A stretch of 64,000 bases of DNA from Tamarix chinensis (Eukaryota > Streptophyta > Magnoliopsida > Caryophyllales > Tamaricaceae), in contig CM060174.1 of assembly GCA_030549775.1 (NCBI GenBank), forward strand, positions 55,032,444 to 55,096,443, in the 5' to 3' direction. A program made the translations under genes and the position numbers. Positions 12,293-24,272 of the stretch are shown piece by piece (within the stretch, counting starts at the first letter, position 1; each line of letters begins with the position of its first letter). The notes below the pieces were generated by a model, which worked only from the letters and a program-made list of their open reading frames with translations, was not told the DNA's origin and made no database searches.

Positions 12293-15200
12293 GTAACACC
12301 CCCTTTTTTTTCTACCAAAAAAAGTCATTAAAACATTTTGGAAGTAGAAAACACACCCAGGAAAAATAGAATGTCACAACCGTACCTAACATAGGATAGA
12401 CTTATGCCACCCACCGCATATTAGATAAAAGGCTAAACCAACCAAAATACTTAAAACAATAGAGTGCACAAAATAAAAATTTAATTAAACAACTTTTAGA
12501 GTGTTTACATTAGAGGACCCTAACGGGTTTTGATAAAATCATTATAAAATACATGTAGGTAGAAATATGGCTACAATAAAATGGGGTTAGGCTTTTATAC
12601 CCAACTTAAAATCTCAATCCACCAAGGACCCCACCAAAAACCTTCATATGGCCTTGCTTACAAGCCCTTACTCAAAAAAGGTAGGCCTTTTACTAGGCAT
12701 CCCCAAAGACTTGCACATAGTCCTCTACTTATGGGATTGAGCAAATAGGCACATCAGTGTGTTACGTAATGAGAAACTCATGTTTCTCCCTTAGTGTAAC
12801 ACAATAATAACAACATATAGAATACAAGATGCATCATGATAAGGCTATGCGTATATGTATATGAAGGTAATGGTATATAGAGACATACTATCATGCAACC
12901 ACAAAAAAAATAGATTATATCATCTTCGATTTCACATCATCATCACAATAACACTCACACATGTAATAGCAAAGAGAATCTAAGAAACCTATAGGTTTTA
13001 TTTCCAATTACTCATTCCTTTAGGATATGCCATTTATTTATCTACATATAAGACAAATGATTCATTGAATCAATATTCCATTCCACAACTAGATAGTCAT
13101 TTTTTCATTAGACAAGTGTATACACCATCTTTTTTTCCCTTTTTAAACAATCATACCATTACTTCTATTCTTAACCAAGTATTAACTATTCTCTTAGTCA
13201 TCATTCATAATTTACAAACCAATTACTTATTATCCATATTTTGTTATCTTCGAGCTATAACCTGTGCATCACCCTATGGTCTCACATATCATGGAGGCAT
13301 ATCTAAATAAGGGACATAAAATCCAGGCCAAATCTAATCACTAAGGGGATATAAGTTCATGCTGAAGCCAATCACTAGAATGGACATAAGTCTACGCTGA
13401 AGCCAACCATCTAGATAACCAGACCCTTTAGTTAATACCCCTAGTATATCATCAGTGTTTGGAGTAGGTAAGGCACTAGAACCCTTTAAGATCCCACCCA
13501 AAGGCACCAAAAATGCCTGAAGGAAGACTAACCCCTGGTAACTAATCAAGGATATGGAACTCAGACCTATAATCAACTCGACTATTTTTCCTTTACATAA
13601 TTACTATATTATTCATAGGGATGGGTGCTCGTACAAGGCCCATACAAAGCAAGTAAGGAAATTTCCACGTTAATTGATACCAGTCATTTTCTTTCCATTT
13701 TTCCAACCATGTGAGTTTTCCATTTATCTTTGGTAAATATTATTCATATCCACCATAATATTTAATTAAAGCCTACATTGATTTTCATTACTCTTTTCTC
13801 AATATTATCACTTATTATAGGTGAAATACATATTTAGACTTTACATTATACATAGAGTGCACCAAAAATTATGATCCATTTTAATCCTTTAATTAGGTAA
13901 ATAATCCATGATTAAATATTTAATTTATCCCATTAATAAACATAATATAGTCCCAACTATAGTCCAAAAAAAAAGAAATAAATTATTTAAACTAGTCAAA
14001 CCAGTCGATCGGTTTGGCCCAATCAGTTAATTAGTTGCACCAACCAATCAATTGGTTTAGGTTGACTAGTTGATTAGTTTAACTCAACAAGACCATGCTT
14101 TGCATAAACCAGTCAATCTATTTAGGCAAAATAGTCGACTGTTCATAGACTAGCAGATTGGTTCTGCCAAACAAGTCGATGAGTTTAAGTAGAGAGCAAG
14201 ACCAAAGTCTGTACATGCTTATTATTCGATGTGATGGGTTAACAAGTCTACTATTCTAGGAACTAATCGATCAATTTTACCTAACCAGTTGATATATTTA
14301 CCCTAACAGACCTCCAATCCATTAAACTTCATGTAGATTTTTATATATAATCATCCTTATCCACATTAAAGTATGTATCAACATAGTCTAACATATTTTC
14401 AACCAAATTAACATGCATTTCTCAACAAGGAATCATCATATCCTATTTTTATTGAATTTCATGCTTTTTACTCAAATCATGCTATCTAACCATCTAAATC
14501 ACTTATACATACTGTATTCACTCATGCATAAAATGAAGAAATCAACTAAAGGTATCACCTAACATGTAGGAATACTTACTAACTATTTTAGAAGCAATAA
14601 TCACTTACTTGATGCAGGCCAAATCTCCTTAAAACTAGAAATTCCAACTATGGAAATTCATGTATTTCAAAAACTTAAAACCAAAATCTTAAACTTATAC
14701 ATTACACCAAAACCTTATTAAAATTTTAAATTTAAAATAGAGGGAAAGAAAACATTCCACTTGAGGGAAAAATAGGGAAGAGATCAATTGCACCACTCAA
14801 TCTTTTTTCCATCGTCTAACGCTTCCTTACTTAACAATTGAAATAAGAGTGATCTATAGAAAAAATTAGAAGAGTGTAAGAAAATTAATTGGTAAGGCTC
14901 AAAGTAAAGAAAGAAGGAAGGTGAATATTAGGCTTAGATAATTAGGTGGCTATAGGAAAGGTGCATATAAGGGGTGATTGAGGCTATTTTTAGCCAACCA
15001 ATTGAAAGAAAATATAGAGTGTTTAGTAATCAACTCGAAACGTTACAATTGCCCATTTGAATTCAAGTAGAATAGACAGATTTTATCTAGGATTTGCTAA
15101 CCTATTCTTTGGAGCGCAAATGGTATCTTTGGAGAATGCACGTAAATTAGACCAAAATTAGCATACATGAATGGAACAATGGAAGGTTAGTGTGGAAGGA

Positions 15201-15731
15201 ATCTTCCAGCTACTCAAAGTCATGCCTAAGATTGAAGCATTGACTTCAGAATTATGTAGAAGAGAAAGGAGGAAGAAGATAATGTTTAGGTCATTTCTCC
15301 TCCTCAATTGTCCCAATCAATCTCTAGATCAATTTGAGGTAATATTTCGATTTAAATGCATGATGAAAATAGTTAGGAATCTCTTAGGGACAAATTGTCA
15401 TGGTTTGGTAAGGTTCCATTTTAGTGTAAATAATTTTTCATAAAATCAAGCTAAAAAAATAGGACTACCTCGACAAACTAGTCAATGGGTTTAGGTTTAC
15501 CAGTTGATCAATTTCCCCCAACCATTCGATCAATTTAGTTGGGAAAACCAAATTTGCCTAAATGAAAAACTAGTTGATTAGTTTGCTTACACACCCAATA
15601 ATATCCATTTTTTAACATGATTTCAAATCAAACTTTGTCCCAAACCAAATCATAACATTAAATCAAAATCAAAGGCCTAAAATTTGGCACAATTCTCATT
15701 TAACCATTTATAAAAGTGTGGGGTATTATAG
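12293..15731 (-). mobile_element. LTR (3' LTR of a reverse Gypsy element), family B
   Basis: The plus strand starts TGTAACACCCCCTTTT and ends GTGGGGTATTATA, so it is a reversed LTR of about 3.44 kb. The strings around CAATCAATTGGTTTA (13980-14300 and 15470-15600) are the reverse complement of blocks in the forward family-B LTRs at 16950-17200 and 49640-49790. The adjacent reverse integrase (15732-16740) identifies it as the 3' LTR of a minus-strand element. The matching 5' LTR is missing, so the element has lost most of its body. Confidence 0.65.
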
Positions 15732-16740
15732 CACAAACCCCTTAAAGAGGTTGTGTCCTTAATGCCTATAACAATCATATCACATCATTACAAATAAGGT
15801 CAAACACACATAATTATCACATTCAAGGAAAATGGTATTACCCCCTAAAAGAAAAAGGGTTATACTTAAGATAACAACTACGAAAAAAACTTTGGATACT
15901 TGGCTTGAATTTCTTCCTTGGCCTCCAAAGTAGCCTTTTCTATAAAATCTCATGACCAAATAACTTTCAACAAAGGAAAAGTCTTCGTATGCATCTCTCT
16001 CATCTTAGTGTCTAGGATACTCACCAGTTGCTCCTCATAGGTCAAAGACTTATCAATCCCTTGAGACTTTGGTTGAATAATAGGCGAAGGATCTACCACA
16101 TATTTCCTTAGCCGAGAAACATGGAAGAGGTTGTGCACATGTGACAACTCCATTAGTATAGCTAAGTAATAAGTGACTTCACTTACATGGTTTAGAATCT
16201 CATACTATCTAATGTACCTTGGACTAATTTTACCCTTCCTACCAAACCTCATAACTCCTGTGTTGGTACAAACCCTCAAAAGGACTCTATCACCCACCTT
16301 ATAATCATCATTCCATCTCTTCAGATGTGTGTAGCTCTTCTAGAAATCTTGGACGACTCTCATCCAGTTCTTAATCAAATGAATGTACCAATTTGTCTCC
16401 TTGATCATTATGGGTCCTAACATGAGTATCTTGTTGATGATGTTCCAACATGAGGGATTACAAAACTTCCTTCCATATAAGCCCTCAAAAGGGGCCATCT
16501 TGATATTACTATAATAACTATTATTGTAGGAGAACTCAAAGCATGTATTATGAAGTCTAAATGGTCATCTCTATCTTACCATTCGTAGCTAGGTGAAAAG
16601 CCATACTTATATTCAGTTGAGTGCTAAAGGCGATTTGTAATTTGTAGTAGAAGTGTGATAAGATCTGGAGTCTCAATCAAACACAATGTCCTTAAGAACT
16701 CCATGTAGTCTCACCACTTTCTTTTTGTAGGCATTGTATA
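15732..16740 (-). pseudogene. Gypsy (Tekay/Del-type) integrase C-terminus, decayed
   Basis: Reading the minus strand from 16740 down, recognisable stretches appear in the usual order: a fragment resembling the region after the integrase catalytic core (AFHLATNGK, compare AFHPQTDGQ), APFEGLYGRKFCNPSCW, LKRWNDDYKVGDRVLL, then HVHNLFHVSRLRKYVVDP with LTYEEQLVSILDTKMREMHTK. The last two are the hallmark of the plant chromovirus integrase tail leading into a chromodomain-like end (KATLEAKEEIQAKYPKFF). Stops and frame changes interrupt it, so it is not functional. RT and the 5' LTR are missing, replaced at 16741 by forward LTR sequence. Confidence 0.75.
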
Positions 16741-17810
16741 GTGGCACATATATATATATATGGTATTGAATTTTCAGACTATGTATTTTGAGGGGAAAGT
16801 ATGAATCTTAAGGAAATAGTAGGTTGTGATGATTAATGGTGAAATATGAAACTATTATAAGTTAGAAATGTGTTATGTGGTGTTAGCACATGTTTTAATA
16901 TGGTATGAAAAATAATTATAAGCATTATTTGCATGAAAATGACTAGTTGGTGCTATTGGAGGGCAAACCGATTGACTAATTAGGTCAAATCGATCGAATA
17001 ATTCCTAGAACGATTGACCGGTTGGCTTTACCATCGATTAGTAGGCCTACAGAGGCCTTGGTCTTGCTCTATACTTAAACCTATTAACTAGTTAGGTAGA
17101 ATTTATGGACTAGTATGCCCAAGCTGATATACTGATTGGTGCAATTGATTGACTACTTAGGTAAGACCAATTGACTAGTTTGTGTGATTTCATTCTTCTT
17201 AGTTTGGATATGATTTGAGGTTGTGCATGGAATTGTTATACAACTATTTGTTAGATAAAATTCATATATTACCAGGAATCAATGACCTAATGAATGGATT
17301 AAATAGATCATGATTCATGACACACTTAATGGGTAAAGTAAAGGCCTAATGGTTGAACCATAGTTTTAAAAACCAGATCTGTCATCGAACTGGTCTCGTA
17401 ACTGGTTCAATGGTTTAGTGGTCGAACCAGTGGTTTGGAGTGGTCGAACCAGTGGTACATTTTAAGTCAAAAAATATGAAATATATAGAAAATTAAACTC
17501 TACATAATTTTGACCGGCTCTCGACCGGTTTTTTGACCGGTTCAAGACCGGTTTTTTGACCGGTAGACCGGTTTTCACTGGTCCGACCGGTTTTTGACCA
17601 GTTTTCACTGGTTCCAAGATCTTAAAAACCGAAACATGAAATTTGACCGGTGACCCGACCGGTTCGTCGGTTCACTGGTCGGACCGGCCGATCCGGTCCG
17701 GTTTTTAATACTAGGGGTTGAACCACATATATGATGGTTCTTGGGAATTCGGGTGATGAAATATGAAATTTATTTTTATTAGTCATTCTTTAATCGACCA
17801 TTCATCCTGA
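16741..17810 (+). mobile_element. Forward LTR fragment, family B (interrupted by a TIR element)
   Basis: Blocks such as AATGGATTAAATAGATCATGATTCATGACA and GTAAAGGCCTAATGG parallel those at 50965-51040 in the LTR at 49489. This is likely the rest of the LTR that starts at 11669, displaced by the reverse element. It is interrupted by the TIR element at 17361-17715, and its downstream end is lost at the LINE. A short (TA)n run lies at 16746-16761. Confidence 0.5.
17361..17715. mobile_element. 355-bp non-autonomous TIR element rich in GACCGGTT
   Basis: The left end is TAGTTTTAAAAACCAGA; the right end reads, on the minus strand, TAGTATTAAAAACCGGA. These are inverted termini. The flanks are GGTTGAACCA at 17351-17360 and 17716-17725, an exact 10-bp match, compatible with a 9-10-bp target duplication of the Mutator (MULE) type. 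Between them the sequence is packed with ACCGGT and AACCGGTC repeats and much richer in CpG than its surroundings. There is no coding capacity. Superfamily assignment by duplication length is inference. Confidence 0.75.
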
Positions 17811-18520
17811 AAGAGTGGCATGGAGGTTTTAGTTTACCAAGAAAAAATTTCAATTCATGCCATTATGGGTGAAGTTAATGAATCTGCCTTTGGACTATTG
17901 GGATGTTGACTCTTTGAGTCGGATAGGCAGTGTTGTGGGTAGACCTTTATTTTTGGATGGTATCACCTCAACGGGAGAAATAATTTCCTATGCATGTATA
18001 TTGGTTGAGGGGGATGTCTCGAAAAAACTTGTGGAGTCAGTGGAGCTGATGGATCCTGAGGGTGAAATTTTGTCCCAGAAGATTTTGTATGAATGGAGAC
18101 CTGCTTTCTGTGAGTTGTGTCATGAAGTAGGTCATTTTTTTGAGAAATGCAGGAAGGCCTCAAATACCCATTTGCATCATGCAGTTCCTTCTAATCAGAA
18201 TGAGGGGCAATTCAATACTGGTCAAGGGGTTAAGTAGTGGAGGAAAGTTCAAAGGGAGATGACAGTGTCTCGAATAGAGTGGAGGGAAGTTCAAAAGTAG
18301 TGGAGAAGGTAGTGCCAATGAGTTTAAGGGTTGTAGAGAATAGGGTAAGGGTTGATCAGTTGGCAGAGCACTGCATTGGGGAGGGCTGTTCCAAGTCTCC
18401 AGGTAGTGAGACTAGGTTGCAGAGGAGCTCTCTGAAAGGAAAGGAGAAAATGGCTGCTAGAAGATTATATTTAAATGTTGGGGTGGTGTTGATGATGAAG
18501 ATATCCTACAGGCAATGATT
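17785..18520 (+). pseudogene. LINE ORF1 remnant (DUF4283-like, CCHC knuckle)
   Basis: The frame containing MPLWVKLMNLPLDYWDVDSL (from 17857) is typical of the end of the DUF4283 domain of plant L1 ORF1 proteins, which bind the element RNA. About 90 residues on is a CX2CX4HX4C knuckle, CELCHEVGHFFEKC (18108-18149). A TAG ends the frame at 18235-18237, and the sequence continues in another frame to about 18518 as a low-complexity basic tail. An in-frame TAG also lies upstream of 17857. The N-terminal part is absent. Confidence 0.8.
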
Positions 18521-18587
18521 ACAAAGGAACATGGTGTTTTGTTGTTGGGAGAGACTACTTCTCCTCATTCTTCCCTAGATATTGTTA

Positions 18588-19480
18588 ATGTTAGGAGCTT
18601 GGAATGTAAGGGGATTGAATAAGACCTACAAGCAGAAGGAGTTAAGGCACTGGTTATCGGTGCATAAACTGTCTTTTATGGGGCACTAGAAATAAGGGTG
18701 AAGTGTAGTAAAGCAGACAGTATTTGTGCAAGACTTGGTAAACAATGGGAGAGATTTGATAACTATGTTTCTCATTCTAATGGGAGGATTTGGTGTATTT
18801 GGGATAGAGAGGTTTGGGATGTACAGCTTCTTGCATGCAGTGAGCAAACTTTACATGTCTTTGTGTGCGGTTCATTCAAATTTATCATTTTATGCAACAT
18901 TAGTCTATGGCTTTAATTCAGGATTGAGTAGAAAGTCTTTGTGGAACTGGCTATAAGAACATAAGGTAGAGGATGAGCCTTAGATAGTGATGGGGGATTT
19001 TAATATGGTGTTACAGCCTACTAAGAAGTTCCAAGGTAATGTTATCAATGTTAATGATGTAAATGAAGCTAGAGATTGCTATAATTCACTTTTAATTCAT
19101 GATTTAAATTTCTCTGGTTTGAAATTTACCTAGTCCAATAGAAGTTTGGGAGATAATTTAATTATGGCCAAGTTGGACAGGGCAATGTTTAACTTAGCAT
19201 GGTCTTCTAAATTTCCCTTTTCTTATGCTCAATTTCTAGAAACCCTATTTTCTAATCATAGCTTTACTGTGATCAATCTGGCTGATAAGAGACCTCAATG
19301 TAGGAGGGAGTTTAAATTCTATAATATGTGGACTCTAGATCCTAGTTTTCTTCCCTTGGTGGCTGATATTTGGAATAATCTCAAGTTGGATCTGTTCATA
19401 ATAATTTTCAAGCCAAGCTAAGGGAAAGTAAATCTAAGCTGAAGTCTTTCAGCAAGGAAAAGTTTGGAGGCATTTCTTAT
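18588..19480 (+). pseudogene. LINE ORF2 endonuclease domain (broken)
   Basis: Begins MLGAWNVRGLNKTYKQKELR, the N-terminal motif of the apurinic-like endonuclease that nicks target DNA. The frame shifts near 18690, where ALEIRV stands for the usual ETKV/ETRV catalytic motif, and returns near 18865. GRIWCIWD and GDFNMVL (18990-19010) are clear. AKLDRAM and FSNHSF (19164-19262) stand for the expected DR and SDHSP motifs, so the catalytic Asp is Asn here. TAG codons sit where Trp is normal (18981 and 19131), and a TAA lies at 18954. Confidence 0.8.
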
Positions 19481-19483
19481 AGG

Positions 19484-21640
19484 GTGCAGGAGGAAAGGGT
19501 AAGGTTGAAAAGGAGTCAAGAATTACTGACTCAACAACCTCAGAACTTATCATTGCAGGAAGAGGAGAAATTAAGCCTTAAGCAATATGAGTATTATGCA
19601 AGATGTGAAGAGAGCTTCTTAAAACAGACATCAAACATTAAATGGTTGAATTTGGGGGACTCCAATTCCCATTTCTTTTTCTCCATAATGAAAGCTAGAC
19701 AGAAACAGAATGTTATAAGGAAAATAAAGCTCAGTGATGGCCAATGGTGTTTAGAGATTGCTGGAATCTCTAAGACTTTTGTTTCTTTCTATTATGATCT
19801 TTTAGGAAATGGGAACTAGGCTTCAGAAAGTGTCTCAGAGGAGGTTTTACAGTAATGACCTGGCTTGGCTGTAGAGTATCAATAGGATTTGCTCATACCC
19901 ATTTCTTTGTTGGAAGTTAAAAGAGGCTTTGTGGTCTATTGGACAATACAAAGCTCCAGAGCCTGATGGTTTTACTACAGGGTTTTATAAGGCTTCATGG
20001 AATGTGTTGGGAGATGAATTATGGTTGTTCGTAAGGAAGGTCTTCCAGACTGCTGCAGTTCCTTCTTTTTTGGGACATACAAAGTTGGTACTTATTCCAA
20101 AATCAGAGAATGCACATGATGTTGCTGATTTTCTACCAATAGCATGTTCTAATGTGGTGTATAAGGTTTTGGCAAAAGTTTTAGCAGGTAGATTGCAAAA
20201 AGTATTACCAGCTATCATACATGCATCCCAGACTGGCTTTATTAAAGGGAGAAGAATAGGTGATAATGTTTTATTAGCCCATGAGTTACTACATATGTAT
20301 AACAGGAAGCATATATCACCAAGATGCATGATTAAGGTGGATATGAGGAACGCTTATGATTCAGTAAACTAGAAATTTGTAGAGAAGGTGATGCTTGGTC
20401 TACACTTCCCTCTGCATATAGTCAAGTTGCTAATGGCCTGTGTTTCATCTGTTTCTTATTCTTTATGTGGCAATAATGTCATGCAAACTCCTTTCAAAGG
20501 GAAAAATGGGCTAAGGCAAGGGGATCCATTATCTCCATATTTGTTTGTCATAGTAAAGGAGTATCTCAGTAGCTTGTTTCAGACATTTTTGTGGAAGGAG
20601 GAGTTCCAAGGACATCCTAAATGTAATAATTTGAGGATTATCAAAATAGCTTTTGTAGATGACTTATTGGTTTTCTGCAAAGCTGATTTACCTTCTGTGA
20701 TGGCTATAAGAGGTATTTTAACTAAATTCTCTGTTGCTTCAGAGCTTCATGTTAGCCCAGAGAAGAGTAGTGTGTTTGTTGGTGGTATGGACCAGGTTTT
20801 GAAGAGCTCAATTCTTTCTCATCTGTAGTTTCAAGAGGGGATATTTCCTTTCAAATATTTAGGGGTCCCTTTTGATGCCTCTAAATTAAAATTAGCAGAT
20901 ATGATGGTTTTTGTTCATAAAATTTCAGGAAGGCTGCATCATTGGGCTAATAAGTTGTTATCCTATGCAGGTAGATTACAATTGTTAAAATCAGTCATTT
21001 TTGACATTACTAATTATTGGAGCCATTTGTTTATTCTACCTAAGAAAAATTTGCATAAAGTGGGGTTATGCAGGGCTTTTCTTTGGTCAGGGAAGGTGTC
21101 TCAAACTAAGAGAGCTTTAGTAGCATGGAAGGTGGTCTATTTGCCTAAGAAGGAGGGGGGATTAGGTATTCTAGACTTGTATACTTGGAATGTGGCAGTA
21201 GTGGGGAAGCTTTTATGGCAGCTATGTCAGAAGAAAGGTGCTCTATGGATTAAATGGGTTCACTCCTATTTCATTAAAAGGCAGGAAGTTGAATCTTGTC
21301 ATCTTCCTTGCACAACTTCTAGGCTACTGAAGAATATTTTTGGTTTAAGACCTTGTTTGCTCCCAATTTTTCAGCATTGGCAGAGGAATCATCTTTACCA
21401 AATTGCAGAGGTGTATGATAAAATAAGGTATTCAGCTCCTAAAGTAGGGTGGTGGAAAGCTATTTGGTCTAACCCAGCAGCTCCAAAACATAAGCTCATT
21501 TTCTGGTTGGCTGCTCACTCAAGGCTTCCTACAAAGGATAACTTAATCAACTTTGTTCCATCCATCAATCTTCAATGCAGTTCTGTTCTCAGGAGGAAAA
21601 TATTTCTCATTTATTCTGCCATTGTCCTATGGTGAATAAG
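19484..21640 (+). pseudogene. LINE ORF2 reverse transcriptase (broken)
   Basis: Would copy the element RNA at the nicked target. After a linker in another frame (19484-19819), one frame runs from 19929 to 21635 with internal stops at 20370 and 20826. Motifs in order: APEPDGFTTGFYK, LVLIPKSE, FLPIACSNVVYKVLAK, QTGFIKGRRI, IKVDMRNAYDSVN, NGLRQGDPLSPYLF and AFVDDLLVF (20649-20675). The catalytic pair reads FVDD, while plant L1 usually has FADD. The stop at 20370 replaces the Trp expected after DSVN. Confidence 0.9.
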
Positions 21641-21967
21641 GTATGGTTTGTTATAAGTAAGGCTTGCAGGGAAAGGAAGAGACATAAATCATGGCAGGAT
21701 TTGCTGAGATATATCTCCAAAGTAAGGTGTAGAGGTGCAACAAAGGCTCAATTTTATTCCTGTTTTTATGTTGTAGCTTTCTATGAAGTATGGAAAGCTA
21801 GAAATGCTGTTATTTTTTCAAATATTGCTTGGGACTTGAAAAGGGTAGCTCATTGTATTTTTTTGATCTTGTCTTCTATATGTACTCATCCTAGTAGGAG
21901 TGCTAAGTTTAGAGGTATGTTAGGGATGGTAGATCAATTCAACAACATGATTTGTAATTATTCTTGA
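21420..21967 (+). pseudogene. LINE ORF2 C-terminal zinc-binding region (zf-RVT)
   Basis: KVGWWKAIWSNPAAPKHKLI and FWLAAHSRLPTKDNL, then after a frame change near 21580 CSQEENISHLFCHCPMVNKVW. This is the Cys/His-rich region that follows RT in plant L1 proteins. No RNase H follows; the frame closes at 21965-21967, just before the poly(A) tail. Confidence 0.8.
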
Positions 21968-22001
21968 TGATATACAAATAAACTATATTTTACAAAAAAA
22001 A

Positions 22002-22503
22002 TTACATGGGATTATATTTAGCTAAAATTTAGGGTATTATAAGTGAGTAAAGAGAAAATAGAGTAGGTAAAAGAAAATGTACCAAAAGTGTTCCTTAGAA
22101 TAATTTAATTAAATAAAAATAATTTAATAATCTAAATAATATGAATATAGTCTCCAAAATCCTAAAGTGTTTAATAACACAAGCATATCATAATATAAAA
22201 GTTTCAAAATCATTTGAGTAAGAATTGAAGTAGATTTGAGAATTGCAGGTGTCAGTCGACCGATTGCCAAATCGATCAACCAGAGTATCCCAAGTAAGGT
22301 GCCTAATTTCTAGAGTTGTCCCCATTGACTTGTACAAGTCAACCAAGGGGCGCTTATCGACAAAATCCTACCATAAATTGATTGATGCCTTGAAAACACC
22401 CACTTTACATGCATTTCTACGATGGTTTCAAAAGCAAAGCCACTTTGTTTAGTATCAAAGTAATGTTTAACAAATTTTGAAGTATTTATGATAGGGTATT
22501 ATA
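22002..22503. other. LTR-like fragment next to the LINE
   Basis: AGGGTATTATA occurs at 22030-22040 and 22491-22501, resembling reversed LTR starts, and CGACCGATTGCCAAATCGATC at 22257 recalls family-B LTR strings. Too degraded to define ends. No gene seen. Confidence 0.3.
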
Positions 22504-22814
22504 GTATCTATCATAGTCTAAGTGGCATATGCACCTCTCATTATATTAGATGTGATGGTTCATTTTTATTTTATATTTTTTCCCACATTTTATTTTAAAC
22601 AAAAAAATTAATTTATAAAAAATAAGGATGTTATAATAATGGTACAAAATATGTGTATGGTTGCATCAATCATTTACTAAAGCAATTTTCAAATTTACGT
22701 TTTGCTTTGTTATCATAAAAAAAATGATCGAACAAAATTGATTATCTGATGCTAGAAATATTTATTTCAATTTTGGTTTCGAAATTTTAGTAACAACCCC
22801 ATTCTCTCCCTTTG

Positions 22815-22862
<48 letters not shown>
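22815..22862. repeat. Compound (AC)n(AT)n microsatellite
   Basis: About 18 AC units followed directly by about five AT units. Confidence 0.95.
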
Positions 22863-23190
22863 TCTTCATAAATGAACACATTCCCTATGAATCATGATCG
22901 TTGATACTTTTGGTCCCCATGTTATATTTTTACTAATAATAGCTATGAATCGGGATAACTATGTGTTAGACCTAAAACTTGGATTCAACTAGATGTAAAT
23001 CTATATTTGTTTCTAACACCTAGATCTAGATTCTACTATATCAAGTAGATCCAAAAAGTTTAGACGGCTAGATGTAGACCCATCGAGTCTAATAGAAGAA
23101 CAAATTCTAAAAATGTCATAATTATGTCTCATTTTTTTTTAACATGAATAATTTTTTTAAATATTAATACATGTATGTTCTATATAACTT

Positions 23191-23216
23191 AATATATATA
23201 TATATATATATATATA
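23191..23216. repeat. (TA)n microsatellite
   Basis: About 13 AT units; a shorter (TA)n run lies at 23411-23425. Confidence 0.95.
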
Positions 23217-23985
23217 AACAAATCTATCGATGAAAAAAATAAATACTATAAAATGATTACTTTAATTTTATCTTACAAATTGCATGTAAAGTAAATATGC
23301 ATAAAATTAAAAAAGAAGTAAAAATTCAAATAAGATTACAATACAAATGACAAACATTAAAATAATATGTTGGTTTATGTTTATTTATGTTTGTATATGT
23401 GTGTGTGTTTATATATATATATATAGATTTGCAAATAAGATCTGAAACTGAAATTGATTTATCTGGATTCTAACTTGATCTAAATCTATAGGATCTAAAT
23501 TTTTAAACTCAAAGCCACTAAAAATGAAAAACATCTTGTTTATTTCAATGAACATTGTGATTCTATTTATAAAGTATTTGTATGATTACATCAATCATTT
23601 AAGTTCAGTTTTATTATCATAAATAAATATTTGAAGGGAATTAATTGGCTGACCCCAAAAATATTTAATTCAATATATGTTTTGATATATTAGTAACAAC
23701 TCATAATGCCTATGTATTTTTGAAACTTTTTTTTTTTTTGTATATAATATATTTTGCTCTGGAGTCTGGATGCAGTGTAATTTAATTTCAACGGAGAGAA
23801 AGGAGGACTAAAATATATTGTGAACTAAATACAGCAAGACGGCAATGGGGTAAAGCATTCAGTCCATTTTAGCTGGAGAATAATCTCTACCAATAAGCAG
23901 AAGAGGTCAGGCCATAGAAGTTGTTGGGATCCAATTCATATTATTCTGAATCCAACTGTAATCACTGGTTTTGTGTTTCACAAAA

Positions 23986-23994
23986 TATAAAATA
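23986..23994 (+). promoter_or_regulatory. Putative TATA box of the PUB11-like gene
   Basis: TATAAAATA lies 279 bp before the predicted start codon. Just downstream begins a pyrimidine-rich, more GC-rich 5' UTR-like stretch (about 24010-24110). A transcription start near 24018-24028 is inferred from normal TATA spacing. Confidence 0.45.
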
Positions 23995-24272
23995 TAGTCT
24001 CAGTATTTCTCCGCTTGTTTGCCGCGTGCCAAAAATCTCGTCTTCCTTCCATCCTTCCTCCAACGCCTCCTCCCCTCTTCTTCCTAGCCTGCGAATCTCT
24101 GCCCCTGCAATAAATTTCAATCATCCCACTGATACCACATGTAGCGAGCCAACGTGTCTTTCGGAGGAGGGGATTCCTGCACTTTGTTCCTGAGATTAGC
24201 GAGGTAGAGGAAACGAGGGGCCGACCTTTATCACCTCTCTGTCAGCTTTAGCTGCCATCCCCACATCTTGCC

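Larger units (their letters stand above)
17780..22001 (+). mobile_element. 5'-truncated L1-type LINE, decayed
   Basis: The order of parts is ORF1 remnant (DUF4283-like end plus zinc knuckle), endonuclease, reverse transcriptase, C-terminal zinc-binding region, then a short 3' UTR and an A8 tail at 21994-22001. This is the plant L1 plan. ORF1 lacks its start, as expected from incomplete target-primed reverse transcription; the exact 5' junction is uncertain (17780-17850). I found no convincing target duplication. It lies in what appears to be a family-B LTR. Several stops and at least four frameshifts make it inactive. Confidence 0.85.
22504..23980. other. Intergenic DNA upstream of the PUB gene
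   Basis: AT-rich sequence with no coding signal or clear transposon ends. Microsatellites are the only structures I see. Confidence 0.6.

Noticed and set aside
13065..13576. 80-codon frames on both strands
   Set aside because: Inside a reversed LTR; no domain and no agreement with the equivalent part of other LTRs.
23921..24193. 90-codon frame upstream of the PUB start as an upstream gene or N-terminal extension
   Set aside because: It has no ATG start, is closed by a stop before the PUB ATG, and covers the predicted TATA box and 5' UTR.
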